In this document: positions 1-6,084 of the stretch, piece by piece
Layout of the letters: each line of letters begins with the position of its first letter
Position numbering within the stretch: position 1 is the first letter of the stretch
Assembly: GCA_000438295.1 (NCBI GenBank)
Contig: FR901029.1
Span: 1-6,948, forward strand
Source of the DNA: Clostridium sp. CAG:451
Lineage (GTDB): Bacteria; Bacillota_I; Bacilli_A; RF39; UBA660
Reading direction: 5' to 3'
Length of the DNA stretch: 6,948 nt
Notes under the pieces: generated by a model
What the model was told of the DNA's origin: nothing
Database searches by the model: none
What the model saw: the letters and a program-made list of their open reading frames with translations, nothing else
Made by a program: the position numbers and the translations under genes

Positions 1-83
1 AAATTGCCCCCCCCATGTTAACTGATTGTAAACTTGACTATTACTTAACAACATGGCTAGGCACCTACTTTCTTTATCTTTGA
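1..83 (+). other. Short plus-strand open frame reaching the left edge (possible gene 3' end)
   Basis: A plus-strand frame is open from the left edge to a TGA at 81-83, with an internal ATG at 15-17. No ribosome binding site precedes that ATG; it is preceded by eight C. The readable peptide is Ile-Ala-Pro-Pro followed by 22 residues ending in Tyr-Phe-Leu-Tyr-Leu. The stretch is about 37% G+C against roughly 30% around it. It could be the C-terminal end of a gene converging on 124-819, the edge of a foreign element, or chance. At 27 codons I cannot separate these, and the peptide resembles nothing I recognise. Confidence 0.15.
7..56. repeat. 8-C homopolymer with adjoining inverted repeat
   Basis: Positions 7-14 are eight consecutive C, very unusual for this A+T-rich window. 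The last two C begin an inverted repeat: CCATGTT at 13-19 pairs with AACATGG at 50-56. An alternative register also uses GTTAA and TTAAC. The loop is 30 nt, and the minus-strand transcript would run from the hairpin straight into eight G rather than U. It is therefore not an intrinsic terminator in either direction. Its role is unknown. Confidence 0.4.
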
Positions 84-90
84 TACCTAA

Positions 91-120
91 ATTTTAACAC
101 ATTATTTATATAGTTAGCAA
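91..120 (-). promoter_or_regulatory. Weak candidate promoter reading off the left edge
   Basis: On the minus strand TTGCTA (120-115) and TAAAAT (96-91) are separated by 18 nt, a fair sigma-A arrangement just after the stop of the membrane-protein gene. It would make a transcript with an untranslated leader of at least 80 nt containing the hairpin and G-tract at the left edge. The A+T-rich composition makes chance matches likely. Confidence 0.25.
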
Positions 121-123
121 CTA

Positions 124-819
124 TTATTTTATAGATTTAGCTTTCTTAAAAGTAACATTATCCTTTTTCAATCCGTAATTTATTTGATATATAGAATCTA
201 CATATTCATCAACTGTAGAGTAACCTAAAGTCTTTACATATTCATCTAAAGTATTATTATTTCCTGTAGTAGACATATAACCGACTATTTGATTAACGTC
301 ACCATAATATTCTTTAAAATAGTTAACGGCACTAGCTAAATAAAAATCTTTAATTTCTACTGTTTTATTCTGATAAGTAATACTATCTAAATTATTTTCT
401 TCATGGTCTATATATTTTGCTACCCTATCATAATGATAAGCATATTTATCTTCATCTACTATTCCATCTTTTGTTAAGAAATATTTACTATGCATAATAA
501 CTTTAGCAATAGAAGAATAATAATCATCCATAGCCATATCTTCTTTATACTCCAAGACTTTGTTATCTGCAAATTGATAAGTTTTGCCAGATGCAACACA
601 TAACATAGATAAAGCTACTGCTTTACCAAATAACTTGAAATTTTTGATTTTTTTATTTCTTTTTTCTTTTTTTTCAGCTACTTTAGCCTTTCTCATTTGC
701 ATTTCATCTTTTGCTTTTTTCCTTTTAGAAGGATGTGTTTCATCCTTTCTAAATGTAGACACATCTAAGTTAATTGATCTAGTATCATCATATTCATTTT
801 TTATCATAATTTCTTCCAT
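124..819 (-). CDS. Single-pass membrane protein of unknown function, Lys/Arg-rich cytoplasmic tail
   Basis: I do not recognise this 231-residue protein. Residues 1-62 are hydrophilic and highly basic, especially 31-62, which is packed with Lys and Arg and probably helical or disordered. One short hydrophobic segment follows at about 63-79 (Leu-Phe-Gly-Lys-Ala-Val-Ala-Leu-Ser-Met-Leu-Cys...). The rest, about 80-231, is acidic and Tyr-rich with no second membrane segment. By the positive-inside rule the N-terminus is cytoplasmic and the C-terminal domain outside. Two DEYV motifs near 192-207 suggest a short internal repeat. The ATG at 819 has AAGGGA upstream at usual spacing; a second in-frame ATG at 807 is possible. 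A near-consensus promoter sits just upstream, so it is probably its own transcription unit. The stop is TAA. It is surely a gene (length, promoter, RBS), but no function can be given. Confidence 0.85.
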   Translation of the reverse strand: MEEIMIKNEYDDTRSINLDVSTFRKDETHPSKRKKAKDEMQMRKAKVAEKKEKRNKKIKNFKLFGKAVALSMLCVASGKTYQFADNKVLEYKEDMAMDDYYSSIAKVIMHSKYFLTKDGIVDEDKYAYHYDRVAKYIDHEENNLDSITYQNKTVEIKDFYLASAVNYFKEYYGDVNQIVGYMSTTGNNNTLDEYVKTLGYSTVDEYVDSIYQINYGLKKDNVTFKKAKSIK

Positions 820-846
820 ACCTATTCCCTTTCATTAATGCCCCAT

Positions 847-866
847 ATTATACTAAATTATACTAA
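847..866. repeat. 10-bp perfect tandem repeat containing the -10 box
   Basis: The plus-strand unit attatactaa occurs twice back to back, at 847-856 and 857-866. Each copy carries a TATAAT on the minus strand. The distal copy is the functional-looking -10 element, and the other forms part of the 17-nt spacer. Confidence 0.75.
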
Positions 867-875
867 AAAAGTCAA
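847..875 (-). promoter_or_regulatory. Strong sigma-A promoter for the 819-124 gene
   Basis: On the minus strand the -35 TTGACT (875-870) and -10 TATAAT (852-847) are separated by exactly 17 nt, one base from full consensus. Transcription should start near 840, giving a leader of about 20 nt before the ATG at 819. A second TATAAT lies 10 nt upstream (862-857), between the two boxes, because of a tandem duplication; it has no well-spaced -35. Confidence 0.8.
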
Positions 876-884
876 CCATTGCTT

Positions 885-904
885 CCTCTTATATATATGA
901 GAGG
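885..904. promoter_or_regulatory. 20-bp near-perfect palindrome upstream of the -35 box
   Basis: CCTCT at 885-889 and AGAGG at 900-904 flank an alternating AT core, with one mismatched pair (890/899). The dyad ends about 9 bp upstream of the -35 of the strong promoter. That position would suit an activator or other DNA-binding dimer. It could also form a hairpin in read-through RNA from upstream, but no U-tract directly follows it, so it does not look like a terminator. Confidence 0.35.
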
Positions 905-997
905 TTGAATTAAGAATTAATGAACAAATTATTAAACTATTGTATCAATTTTTTACTAACACATAATAGTTATTTTTTTCATATAAATTATTATTGC

Positions 998-1414
998 TTA
1001 AATTATTTTACTCTCATACTTTATCTTGTTAAGATTATTAATATTAGTATAAATAGTAACACTAGCAAGTGGTATACCAAAACATTCAATTCTTTCTATA
1101 TCACTATATAATCCATATTGCCTAAGTATTTCTAAATATCTTTTCCTTCCTTCTTCTATATCAGTGAAAGTAAAATCACTAAGTTTCTTTAATATTGACT
1201 CATCATAATAAGAAAGTACTAACTTAGGTTTATAAGAAATAATTTTATAATCAAATAACATTCTTTCCCTAATATCATTAGTAGTTACACTACTATTAGT
1301 AAAAGAAACAACCACTTTTACTTCCTTACTACCTCTATATCTATTTAAAGCTTTTGTATTAGTAATTAATAGCAACAAAAAAACAACTAACACAAAAAAG
1401 AAAATCTTTTTCAA
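998..1414 (-). CDS. Small secreted or membrane-anchored protein, unknown; possible I9/protease-propeptide-like fold
   Basis: This 138-residue protein begins with two Lys and a hydrophobic run at about 4-18 (Ile-Phe-Phe-Phe-Val-Leu-Val-Val-Phe-Leu-Leu-Leu-Leu-Ile), a signal peptide or N-terminal anchor. There is no lipobox Cys. The remainder is a small mixed domain: a strand near 32-37 (VKVVVSF), a charged region with a helix near 85-97, two strands near 107-122, a short helix and a final strand. That order loosely resembles the inhibitor-I9/subtilase-propeptide fold. This is inference only, and no peptidase gene lies nearby. The start is TTG, chosen because an excellent GGAGGTG sits 7 nt upstream and the frame has no earlier start after its in-frame stop. 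It follows the preceding gene by 61 nt with no visible terminator, so it is probably the last gene of the pheST operon. The stop is TAA. Confidence 0.78.
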   Translation of the reverse strand: MKKIFFFVLVVFLLLLITNTKALNRYRGSKEVKVVVSFTNSSVTTNDIRERMLFDYKIISYKPKLVLSYYDESILKKLSDFTFTDIEEGRKRYLEILRQYGLYSDIERIECFGIPLASVTIYTNINNLNKIKYESKII

Positions 1415-1421
1415 ATTTCGA

Positions 1422-1428
1422 CACCTCC
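1422..1428 (-). promoter_or_regulatory. Ribosome binding site that fixes a TTG start
   Basis: The minus strand reads GGAGGTG at 1428-1422, 7 nt before the TTG at 1414-1412. No ATG or GTG in the same frame is near it. The strong Shine-Dalgarno site makes the TTG start convincing. Confidence 0.75.
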
Positions 1429-1475
1429 ATTAATAAAATGTCTCATTTTTAGATTTTCTTTCCTGGTAATATTTG

Positions 1476-1781
1476 CTAAGCTTTTAATTTTTTTAATTTA
1501 CTTTTAATCATAAAGATAAGTTCCATATAATCATTCATTTTATAAAGAATTAATAAACTATCTTGTAGTTTTGTTTTAAGAGAAACATTATCTTCTACTT
1601 CTTTAGCTATTTTTAAACATTTTTCTTTTTCTAAATCATTTACTTCAATAAAATTAATTATTTCTTTTTCTATTTCTTTTAAAACATATACTTTTAAATC
1701 ATATTCATCCATACTATTTACGCCATAATATGCACCTACATAAGTTTTAAACTGATCAATTAATGTTTCTTTTTTATTCAT
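1476..1781 (-). CDS. 101-residue helical protein of unknown function, translationally coupled to pheT
   Basis: I do not recognise this protein. It is soluble, rich in Lys, Glu and Leu, and looks almost wholly alpha-helical, with heptad-like spacing around 25-50 and 66-100. It has no signal peptide, membrane segment or metal-binding Cys/His pattern. The ATG shares one base with the pheT stop (TAATG at 1783-1779), a classic arrangement for translational coupling, and only a weak AGGG precedes it. In Bacillus subtilis the genes after pheT include rnhC and zapA. ZapA is a small coiled-coil protein of similar size, but I see no convincing ZapA match. It must be co-transcribed with pheST and so fall under the Phe T-box. 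The stop is TAG. Confidence 0.85.
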   Translation of the reverse strand: MNKKETLIDQFKTYVGAYYGVNSMDEYDLKVYVLKEIEKEIINFIEVNDLEKEKCLKIAKEVEDNVSLKTKLQDSLLILYKMNDYMELIFMIKSKLKKLKA

Positions 1782-4150
1782 TAGTTATCCCTAATCTCAC
1801 AGTTAAATTCCTTAGTAACATTCTCTATCATCTTATGAAAATCAGTCATTACCTCATCATCTGTTAGAGTTTTAGTATCATCTTGATAAGTAAGTTTAAA
1901 AGCAATTGATTTCTTATCTTTAGCTATATTATCCCCAAGATAAACATCAAATACATCTATTTCTTTTAATAACCTTGATGAATATTTCTTTATCATTTTT
2001 TCTATTTCAAGAGAATTAATATTCCTATCTATTAAGAAGGCAACATCTTTTTCAATACTAGGATACTTAGATGGTTCCTTAAACTTAATTGGTTTTACTT
2101 TACGCATTAATTTATTTAAAGAAAGTTCAAAGACATATACTTCATCTTTTAAAGTATTAGGATGAACTCTTCCAATGATACCTAACATTTCTCCATCTAG
2201 TAAAATACTAGCTGATATTCCTTTATGAATATTAGGTAACTCCATAGGAACAAAAGTATAACGATTATTAAATCCTAGCGAATTAAGAATATCTTCTACT
2301 ATACCTTTAGTAACATAAAAATCACATTTTATATTACCATTCCAAGCTGATTTAACAATATTTCCTTTTAATAGACCAGCTATTTTAGATTCTTCTTTAT
2401 AATCTTTATCATATGTTTTACTTATTTCATATAAGAAGATATCATCTACTTTTCTGGCTTTATTATAATTATAAACATTTATTAGGGATGGAATAATACT
2501 AGTTCTAACAACGGATTTATCAACACTCATAGGGTTTGGAAGAACTAATTTTTCTTTATGTTCATAATCAAACATAGAAGCCATACTAGGTGATGTTAAA
2601 GTATAAGTTTTAGTCTCAGTTAAGCCTTTCATTCTAAGTCTTTTAGAGATAAACTTACGATACTTAATATCTCCTTTATATTCACCTTTCTTGATAGATA
2701 CAACAGGAAGAGATGAAGTTAAGTTATGGTAACCATAAAGTCTTACAATTTCTTCAGCTATATCATTTACATTAGGTTCAATATCAAGTCTTCTATTAGG
2801 AATTACTACTTTAAATACTTTATTCTTTAGTGTATAACTAAAGCCTAATCTATCCATTTCTTTTTCCATATCTGCTTCACTAATTTCTATTCCTAAAAGA
2901 TTATTAACTTCACTTGCTCTAAACTCTACTTCTTTTGGCTTTTTATCAACGTTATCATATTTAACTATACCTGTTAGAATTTTAGCATCAGCATATTTTT
3001 CTAGTAAATGACAAGCTCTTTTAATAGCCATTTCCGTATATTCATAGTTTAGACCTTTTCCATAACGAATAGATGCTTCACTTCTAAGATTTAATCTAGC
3101 TGCTGTATTTCTAATACTAACAGAGTCAAAGATAGCACTTTCTATTAAAATAGTTTTAGTATTATCTGCTACTTCAGTATCAATTCCTCCCATAACACCT
3201 GCAATACAAACAGGTTTTATAGTATCAGTTATTACAATATCATTACTAGTTAAAATTCTTTCCTTATTATCAAGAGTAGTAATTTCTTCCTCTTCTTTAG
3301 CATCTCTTACTAAGACTTTAGAACCTAACTTATCATAATCAAAGAAATGAAGTGGTTGACCATACTCTAACATTACATAATTAGAAATATCTACTACATT
3401 GTTAATAGGTCGCATACCAGCTGCTACTAATCTTTTTTTGATAAAGTCTGGTGACTCTTTAATCTTTACATCTTTAACCATTCTAGCTAGGTAATAACTA
3501 CACTTATTAGTTGCTACTTCTAAGCTAAAATGTTTATCTATACTATCATCTATTTCTGTAAAGCTAGTATCAGGTAGAGTTACTTTTCTATTTAAAACAG
3601 CACTTACGATATAAGCAAAACCAATATGCGAGTAACAATCATTATTACGATGTTTATGAATATCAAGTTCAAGTACAGTTGATTCTAAGTCTAAAGCTTT
3701 TAAAGCATCAACTCCTACTTTTAAGTTACTATCTCCTTCATAAATACCTTTACTATAAGTATCGTCATTCTTCTCTTCTAATCCTAACTCATATAAAGCA
3801 CAAAGCATTCCATTAGATTCTACTCCTCTAATCTTACTTTTCTTAATTTCAAAGTCACCTGGTAAAACAGCTCCTACAAGTGCAACTATTGCTTTTAACC
3901 CCACTCTAACATTAGGAGCACCACATACTATTTGTAATGTTTCCTTACCAACATCTACTTTACAGATATGTAAATGATCACTATCAGGATGATTAACACA
4001 TTCTACTACTTCCCCGATTACTAAGTTATCTATATGATTAGTAATTACTTTTTCGACATTAATATCACTTTCTGTTACTCTTTTAGCTAGTTCTTTAGGT
4101 GTTAAATCAGAAATATCAATATAGTCACTCACCCATTCTAAATTAATCAT
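1781..4150 (-). CDS. pheT: Phenylalanyl-tRNA synthetase beta subunit
   Basis: PheT pairs with PheS in the cytoplasmic alpha2beta2 enzyme that charges tRNA-Phe; the beta subunit binds tRNA and edits mischarged Tyr-tRNA-Phe. At 789 residues it is close to the usual 800. In order I see an EMAP-II-like tRNA-binding domain at about 42-145 (HPDSDHLHICKVDVG, VCGAPNVR), and a B3/4 editing domain at about 207-383 (GMRPINNVVDISNYV, GQPLHFFD, AGVMGG, LRSEAS). Then come B5 at about 404-475 (RRLDIEPNVNDIAEEI, ending LYGY), the degenerate synthetase-like core, and a C-terminal FDX-ACB domain from about 695. Editing-pocket positions known from E. coli appear kept: His in GQPLHFFD, Glu in LIESAIF, Ser-Glu-Ala in place of Thr-Asp-Ala. 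I start at the ATG at 4150, 6 nt after AAAGGAAG and overlapping the pheS stop by 8 nt; the TTG at 4171 would place that site inside the gene. MINLEWVSDYI is the normal family N-terminus. Confidence 0.98.
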   Translation of the reverse strand: MINLEWVSDYIDISDLTPKELAKRVTESDINVEKVITNHIDNLVIGEVVECVNHPDSDHLHICKVDVGKETLQIVCGAPNVRVGLKAIVALVGAVLPGDFEIKKSKIRGVESNGMLCALYELGLEEKNDDTYSKGIYEGDSNLKVGVDALKALDLESTVLELDIHKHRNNDCYSHIGFAYIVSAVLNRKVTLPDTSFTEIDDSIDKHFSLEVATNKCSYYLARMVKDVKIKESPDFIKKRLVAAGMRPINNVVDISNYVMLEYGQPLHFFDYDKLGSKVLVRDAKEEEEITTLDNKERILTSNDIVITDTIKPVCIAGVMGGIDTEVADNTKTILIESAIFDSVSIRNTAARLNLRSEASIRYGKGLNYEYTEMAIKRACHLLEKYADAKILTGIVKYDNVDKKPKEVEFRASEVNNLLGIEISEADMEKEMDRLGFSYTLKNKVFKVVIPNRRLDIEPNVNDIAEEIVRLYGYHNLTSSLPVVSIKKGEYKGDIKYRKFISKRLRMKGLTETKTYTLTSPSMASMFDYEHKEKLVLPNPMSVDKSVVRTSIIPSLINVYNYNKARKVDDIFLYEISKTYDKDYKEESKIAGLLKGNIVKSAWNGNIKCDFYVTKGIVEDILNSLGFNNRYTFVPMELPNIHKGISASILLDGEMLGIIGRVHPNTLKDEVYVFELSLNKLMRKVKPIKFKEPSKYPSIEKDVAFLIDRNINSLEIEKMIKKYSSRLLKEIDVFDVYLGDNIAKDKKSIAFKLTYQDDTKTLTDDEVMTDFHKMIENVTKEFNCEIRDN

Positions 4151-5189
4151 TATTATCTTCCTTTCTATCAAAAGTTTTACTACATCTTAAATCAGTCATA
4201 TAAAAAGTTCTAATATCTGTAATACCATACTTTAACATAGCAAGACGTTCTGCTCCAAAGCCAAAGGCAAAGCCACTCCAAACAGCTGGGTCATAACCAC
4301 AATTTCTTAAGACATTAGGATGGACCATTCCAGCACCTGCTACTGTTATATAACCACTATTCTTACATAGTGAACAACCTTTTCCTTTACAATTAAAACA
4401 ACTAATATCTAACTCTACTGATGGTTCAGTGAATCGATAATAACTAGGCTTTAATCTCACTTCTATATCATTACCAAATAGTCTTTTAGCAACTATTTCA
4501 AAAGTACCTTTTAAATCTGTTAGATGAATATTCTTATCAACTAACAATCCTTCTATCTGCATAAATTGATGAGAGTGAGTTGCATCATCATCATCTCTTC
4601 GATAAGTCTTACCAGGACATATCATTCTTACTGGTTTTTCTCCCTTAGCTTCTAACATTGTTCTAATTTGAACAGGAGATGTCTGACTACGAAGTAAGAT
4701 TTCATCATCTTTTAAATAGAAAGTATCTTGAGCATCTCTTGCTGGATGACCTTTTGGAATATTTAAAAGCTCAAAGTTATATCTATCTTCTTCTATCTCT
4801 GGTCCATCTACAACATCATACCCCATAGATATAAATAACTCTTCCATATCTTCTACTAGTTTCTCTAAGATATTAGGACTACCTATTTCTATATGAGTAG
4901 CAGGAAGTGTTACATCAATACTTTCTTTAGCTAACTTTTCATTAAGAGCTTCTTCTTCAAATAAAGTTTTCTTACTATCATATAATGAATTAAAACTAGT
5001 CTTTAACTCATTCATCTTCATACCAAACTCTTTCTTCTCTTCATTTGGTATTTCTTTAATTTTACTACTAAGTTCTGTAATAATCCCTTTCTTTCCTAAG
5101 TACTTAACTTTTAAATCATTAAGACTTTTCATATCTTTACAACTATTTAGTTCATCTTCTATAGTTTTCTTAATCTCTTCTATATTCAC
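4143..5189 (-). CDS. pheS: Phenylalanyl-tRNA synthetase alpha subunit
   Basis: PheS is the catalytic subunit of class II phenylalanyl-tRNA synthetase: it activates Phe with ATP and transfers it to tRNA-Phe. The 348 residues match the family length. Residues 1-90 form the N-terminal coiled-coil that contacts tRNA. Class II motifs follow: GHPARDAQDTFYL at 147-159, LLRSQTSPVQIRTM at 165-178, motif 2 at 193-214 (GKTYRRD, then HSHQFMQIEG), and motif 3 GFAFGFGAERLAML at 306-319 with its Arg at 315. Four Cys at 264, 267, 272 and 275 form the knuckle common in Bacillota PheS, followed by AGAGMVHPNVL. The start is GTG at 5189, with AAAGGAGA at 5206-5199, 9 nt upstream and inside the end of the HAD gene. 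The gap to the HAD stop is 1 nt and pheT overlaps the 3' end by 8 nt, so the three are co-transcribed under the T-box. Confidence 0.98.
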   Translation of the reverse strand: MNIEEIKKTIEDELNSCKDMKSLNDLKVKYLGKKGIITELSSKIKEIPNEEKKEFGMKMNELKTSFNSLYDSKKTLFEEEALNEKLAKESIDVTLPATHIEIGSPNILEKLVEDMEELFISMGYDVVDGPEIEEDRYNFELLNIPKGHPARDAQDTFYLKDDEILLRSQTSPVQIRTMLEAKGEKPVRMICPGKTYRRDDDDATHSHQFMQIEGLLVDKNIHLTDLKGTFEIVAKRLFGNDIEVRLKPSYYRFTEPSVELDISCFNCKGKGCSLCKNSGYITVAGAGMVHPNVLRNCGYDPAVWSGFAFGFGAERLAMLKYGITDIRTFYMTDLRCSKTFDRKEDNND

Positions 5190-5190
5190 T

Positions 5191-5820
5191 TTAATACATC
5201 TCCTTTATCTTTTTTAATGTTTTTATTTTATTTTTATCCTTACTCTTTTCTAATGGATCATAATGATATGTAGTTATACCAATACTCCTTGGTACTAAAA
5301 CATCATTTACAATATTATCGCCTATCATTACTACTTCATTAGGATTTACATCTTTAATTATTTTTTTATAGCCAATGGCATTAGGCTTAATAGCAAGTTC
5401 TCCTCCATAGATTTCACTAAAATATTCTAATAGATTAGCATTTCTTAATCTTGCTTCTTGTACATCTTTAAACCAATTAGTATAAAGAATATTTTCATAT
5501 CCCTTACTCTGTAAATAAGAAAGTACTTCCTCTGCTCCAGTATGAATAGTATCGGGAACAGATTTACTATGCTCATTCCACCCCATAATTACTGTTTCAT
5601 CAATTACAAGACCACTTCTTAAACTTAAAAAGTCACTAAGCAATTTAGTATCATATCTAAGAAAAGTTCTCTCATATTCCATCAAGTAACTATACTTATT
5701 CTTCAAAAATGTCTCTATATCTTGACCCATTAATTTTTCTTTAAAATAACTAATCTCATGAGTAGAAAAATCACCACTTAAAAGTGTCCCATCTAAATCC
5801 CAAATAAATTTTTTCATCAT
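5191..5820 (-). CDS. HAD-superfamily hydrolase (phosphoglycolate-phosphatase-like), first gene of the pheST operon
   Basis: This is a cytoplasmic haloacid-dehalogenase-type phosphatase of about 209 residues. All four HAD motifs are visible. Motif I is WDLDGTLL with the nucleophile Asp8 and acid-base Asp10. A helical cap spans about 20-85. Motif II is ILYTNW (Thr114), motif III is Lys145 in IKPNAIGY, and motif IV is VVMIGDNIVND with Asp168 and Asp173 for Mg2+. The cap between motifs I and II marks subfamily I. The substrate cannot be read from sequence; small phosphorylated metabolites or nucleotides are typical. Three ATGs in a row (5823, 5820, 5817) follow AGGGGG at 5832-5827; I chose the middle one (6-nt spacing). 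An in-frame TTG at 5838 is rejected because it lies in the T-box terminator's U-tract. It ends 1 nt before pheS and is the first gene behind the Phe T-box, so its level should follow tRNA-Phe charging. Confidence 0.93.
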   Translation of the reverse strand: MMKKFIWDLDGTLLSGDFSTHEISYFKEKLMGQDIETFLKNKYSYLMEYERTFLRYDTKLLSDFLSLRSGLVIDETVIMGWNEHSKSVPDTIHTGAEEVLSYLQSKGYENILYTNWFKDVQEARLRNANLLEYFSEIYGGELAIKPNAIGYKKIIKDVNPNEVVMIGDNIVNDVLVPRSIGITTYHYDPLEKSKDKNKIKTLKKIKEMY

Positions 5821-5826
5821 CATTTT

Positions 5827-5832
5827 CCCCCT
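5827..5832 (-). promoter_or_regulatory. Ribosome binding site of the HAD gene
   Basis: AGGGGG on the minus strand lies just downstream of the T-box terminator U-tract. It stands 3, 6 and 9 nt from the three tandem ATG codons. It rules out the upstream TTG start, which would put it inside the coding region. Confidence 0.7.
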
Positions 5833-5899
5833 AAACAAAAGAAAAACTATAAACTAAGGACGAAGCATATCCGTGGTACCACCTTATTTTATAGTTTTC
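5833..5899 (-). terminator. Intrinsic terminator of the T-box leader
   Basis: The minus-strand arms 5899-5882 and 5859-5842 pair over about 17 positions with one A-G mismatch (5887/5854). The 22-nt loop holds the tRNA-acceptor bulge sequence. The stem is followed by a U-rich run (TTTTTCTTTTGTTT, from 5846). The 5' arm includes the AAGG, and the 3' arm the CCTT, that form the antiterminator, so the two structures are mutually exclusive. Confidence 0.92.
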
Positions 5900-6050
5900 T
5901 ATACACTCTAATCTCTTAACGCGAGTAACGCCTAAAGTTTTGCTTTAAGACTCAAAGGACGAATTCAAAGGATAAAAGGATTATTTGCACCAACCATAAT
6001 CTCTCTTTTACTTTTATTACTCTTTTACTACTTCCTTCTCACTGATTTAA
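5833..6050 (-). promoter_or_regulatory. T-box riboswitch, phenylalanine (UUC) specifier
   Basis: This untranslated leader senses uncharged tRNA-Phe and controls transcription of HAD-pheS-pheT and the genes behind them. Stem I runs from about 6046 to 5945, with the distal element AGAGAG...GGTTGGTGCAAAT (6006-5982) and the AGTA side of the specifier loop near 6030. The opposite side reads GAATTC (5966-5961), whose UUC at 5963-5961 is the specifier codon for Phe. A small hairpin (TAAAG-CAAAA-CTTTA) and a GCG/CGC-containing region follow, then TATAG-AAAA-CTATA as stem III. The T-box itself, AAGGTGGTACCACG (5885-5872), folds by pairing AAGG with CCTT (5859-5856) and ACG with CGT (5862-5860). That leaves the 7-nt bulge UGGUACC. 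The UGGU pairs with ACCA, fitting the A73 discriminator of tRNA-Phe. In this sequence ACG replaces the usual GCG, with a compensating CGU partner. Confidence 0.96.
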
Positions 6051-6052
6051 TG

Positions 6053-6084
6053 TTTATACTAACACAAATTTATTAAATTGTCAT
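6053..6084 (-). promoter_or_regulatory. Candidate promoter for the T-box operon
   Basis: A TATAAA box (6058-6053) lies where a -10 should be, about 7 nt before the start of stem I. The best -35-like match, ATGACA (6084-6079), overlaps the last codons of frr but is 20 nt away, longer than ideal. I see no terminator between frr and the leader, so read-through from frr may also feed the T-box. Confidence 0.4.

Noticed and set aside
584..838. Plus-strand open frame of 84 codons
   Set aside because: It lies opposite the basic tail of the membrane-protein gene; its hydrophobic Phe/Leu/Ser composition is what the complement of Lys-rich codons produces. No ribosome binding site.
935..979. Hairpin AACTATT/AATAGTT followed by seven T on the plus strand
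   Set aside because: The stem is only 7 A+T-rich base pairs with a 23-nt loop, and the T-run follows on the plus strand where no gene reads into it; on the minus strand there is no U-tract after it, so it does not clearly end the pheST operon.
920..1111. Plus-strand open frame of 63 codons
   Set aside because: Partly opposite the 1414-998 gene, Asn/Tyr/Ile-rich low-complexity translation of A+T-rich DNA, and no ribosome binding site.
1415..1475. Possible terminator or promoter between the 101-residue gene and the 138-residue gene
   Set aside because: No stable hairpin with a U-tract and no well-spaced -35/-10 pair is visible; co-transcription is the simpler reading.
4151..4171. TTG start for pheT seven codons upstream
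   Set aside because: It would put the AAAGGAAG ribosome binding site inside the coding sequence; the ATG at 4150 gives the normal family N-terminus.
4340..4400. Four-Cys cluster in PheS as an unusual zinc insertion
   Set aside because: The CxxC...CxxC knuckle is a known feature of many Bacillota PheS proteins, so it is not novel.
5821..5838. TTG start for the HAD gene
   Set aside because: The codon lies in the U-tract of the T-box terminator and upstream of the AGGGGG ribosome binding site.
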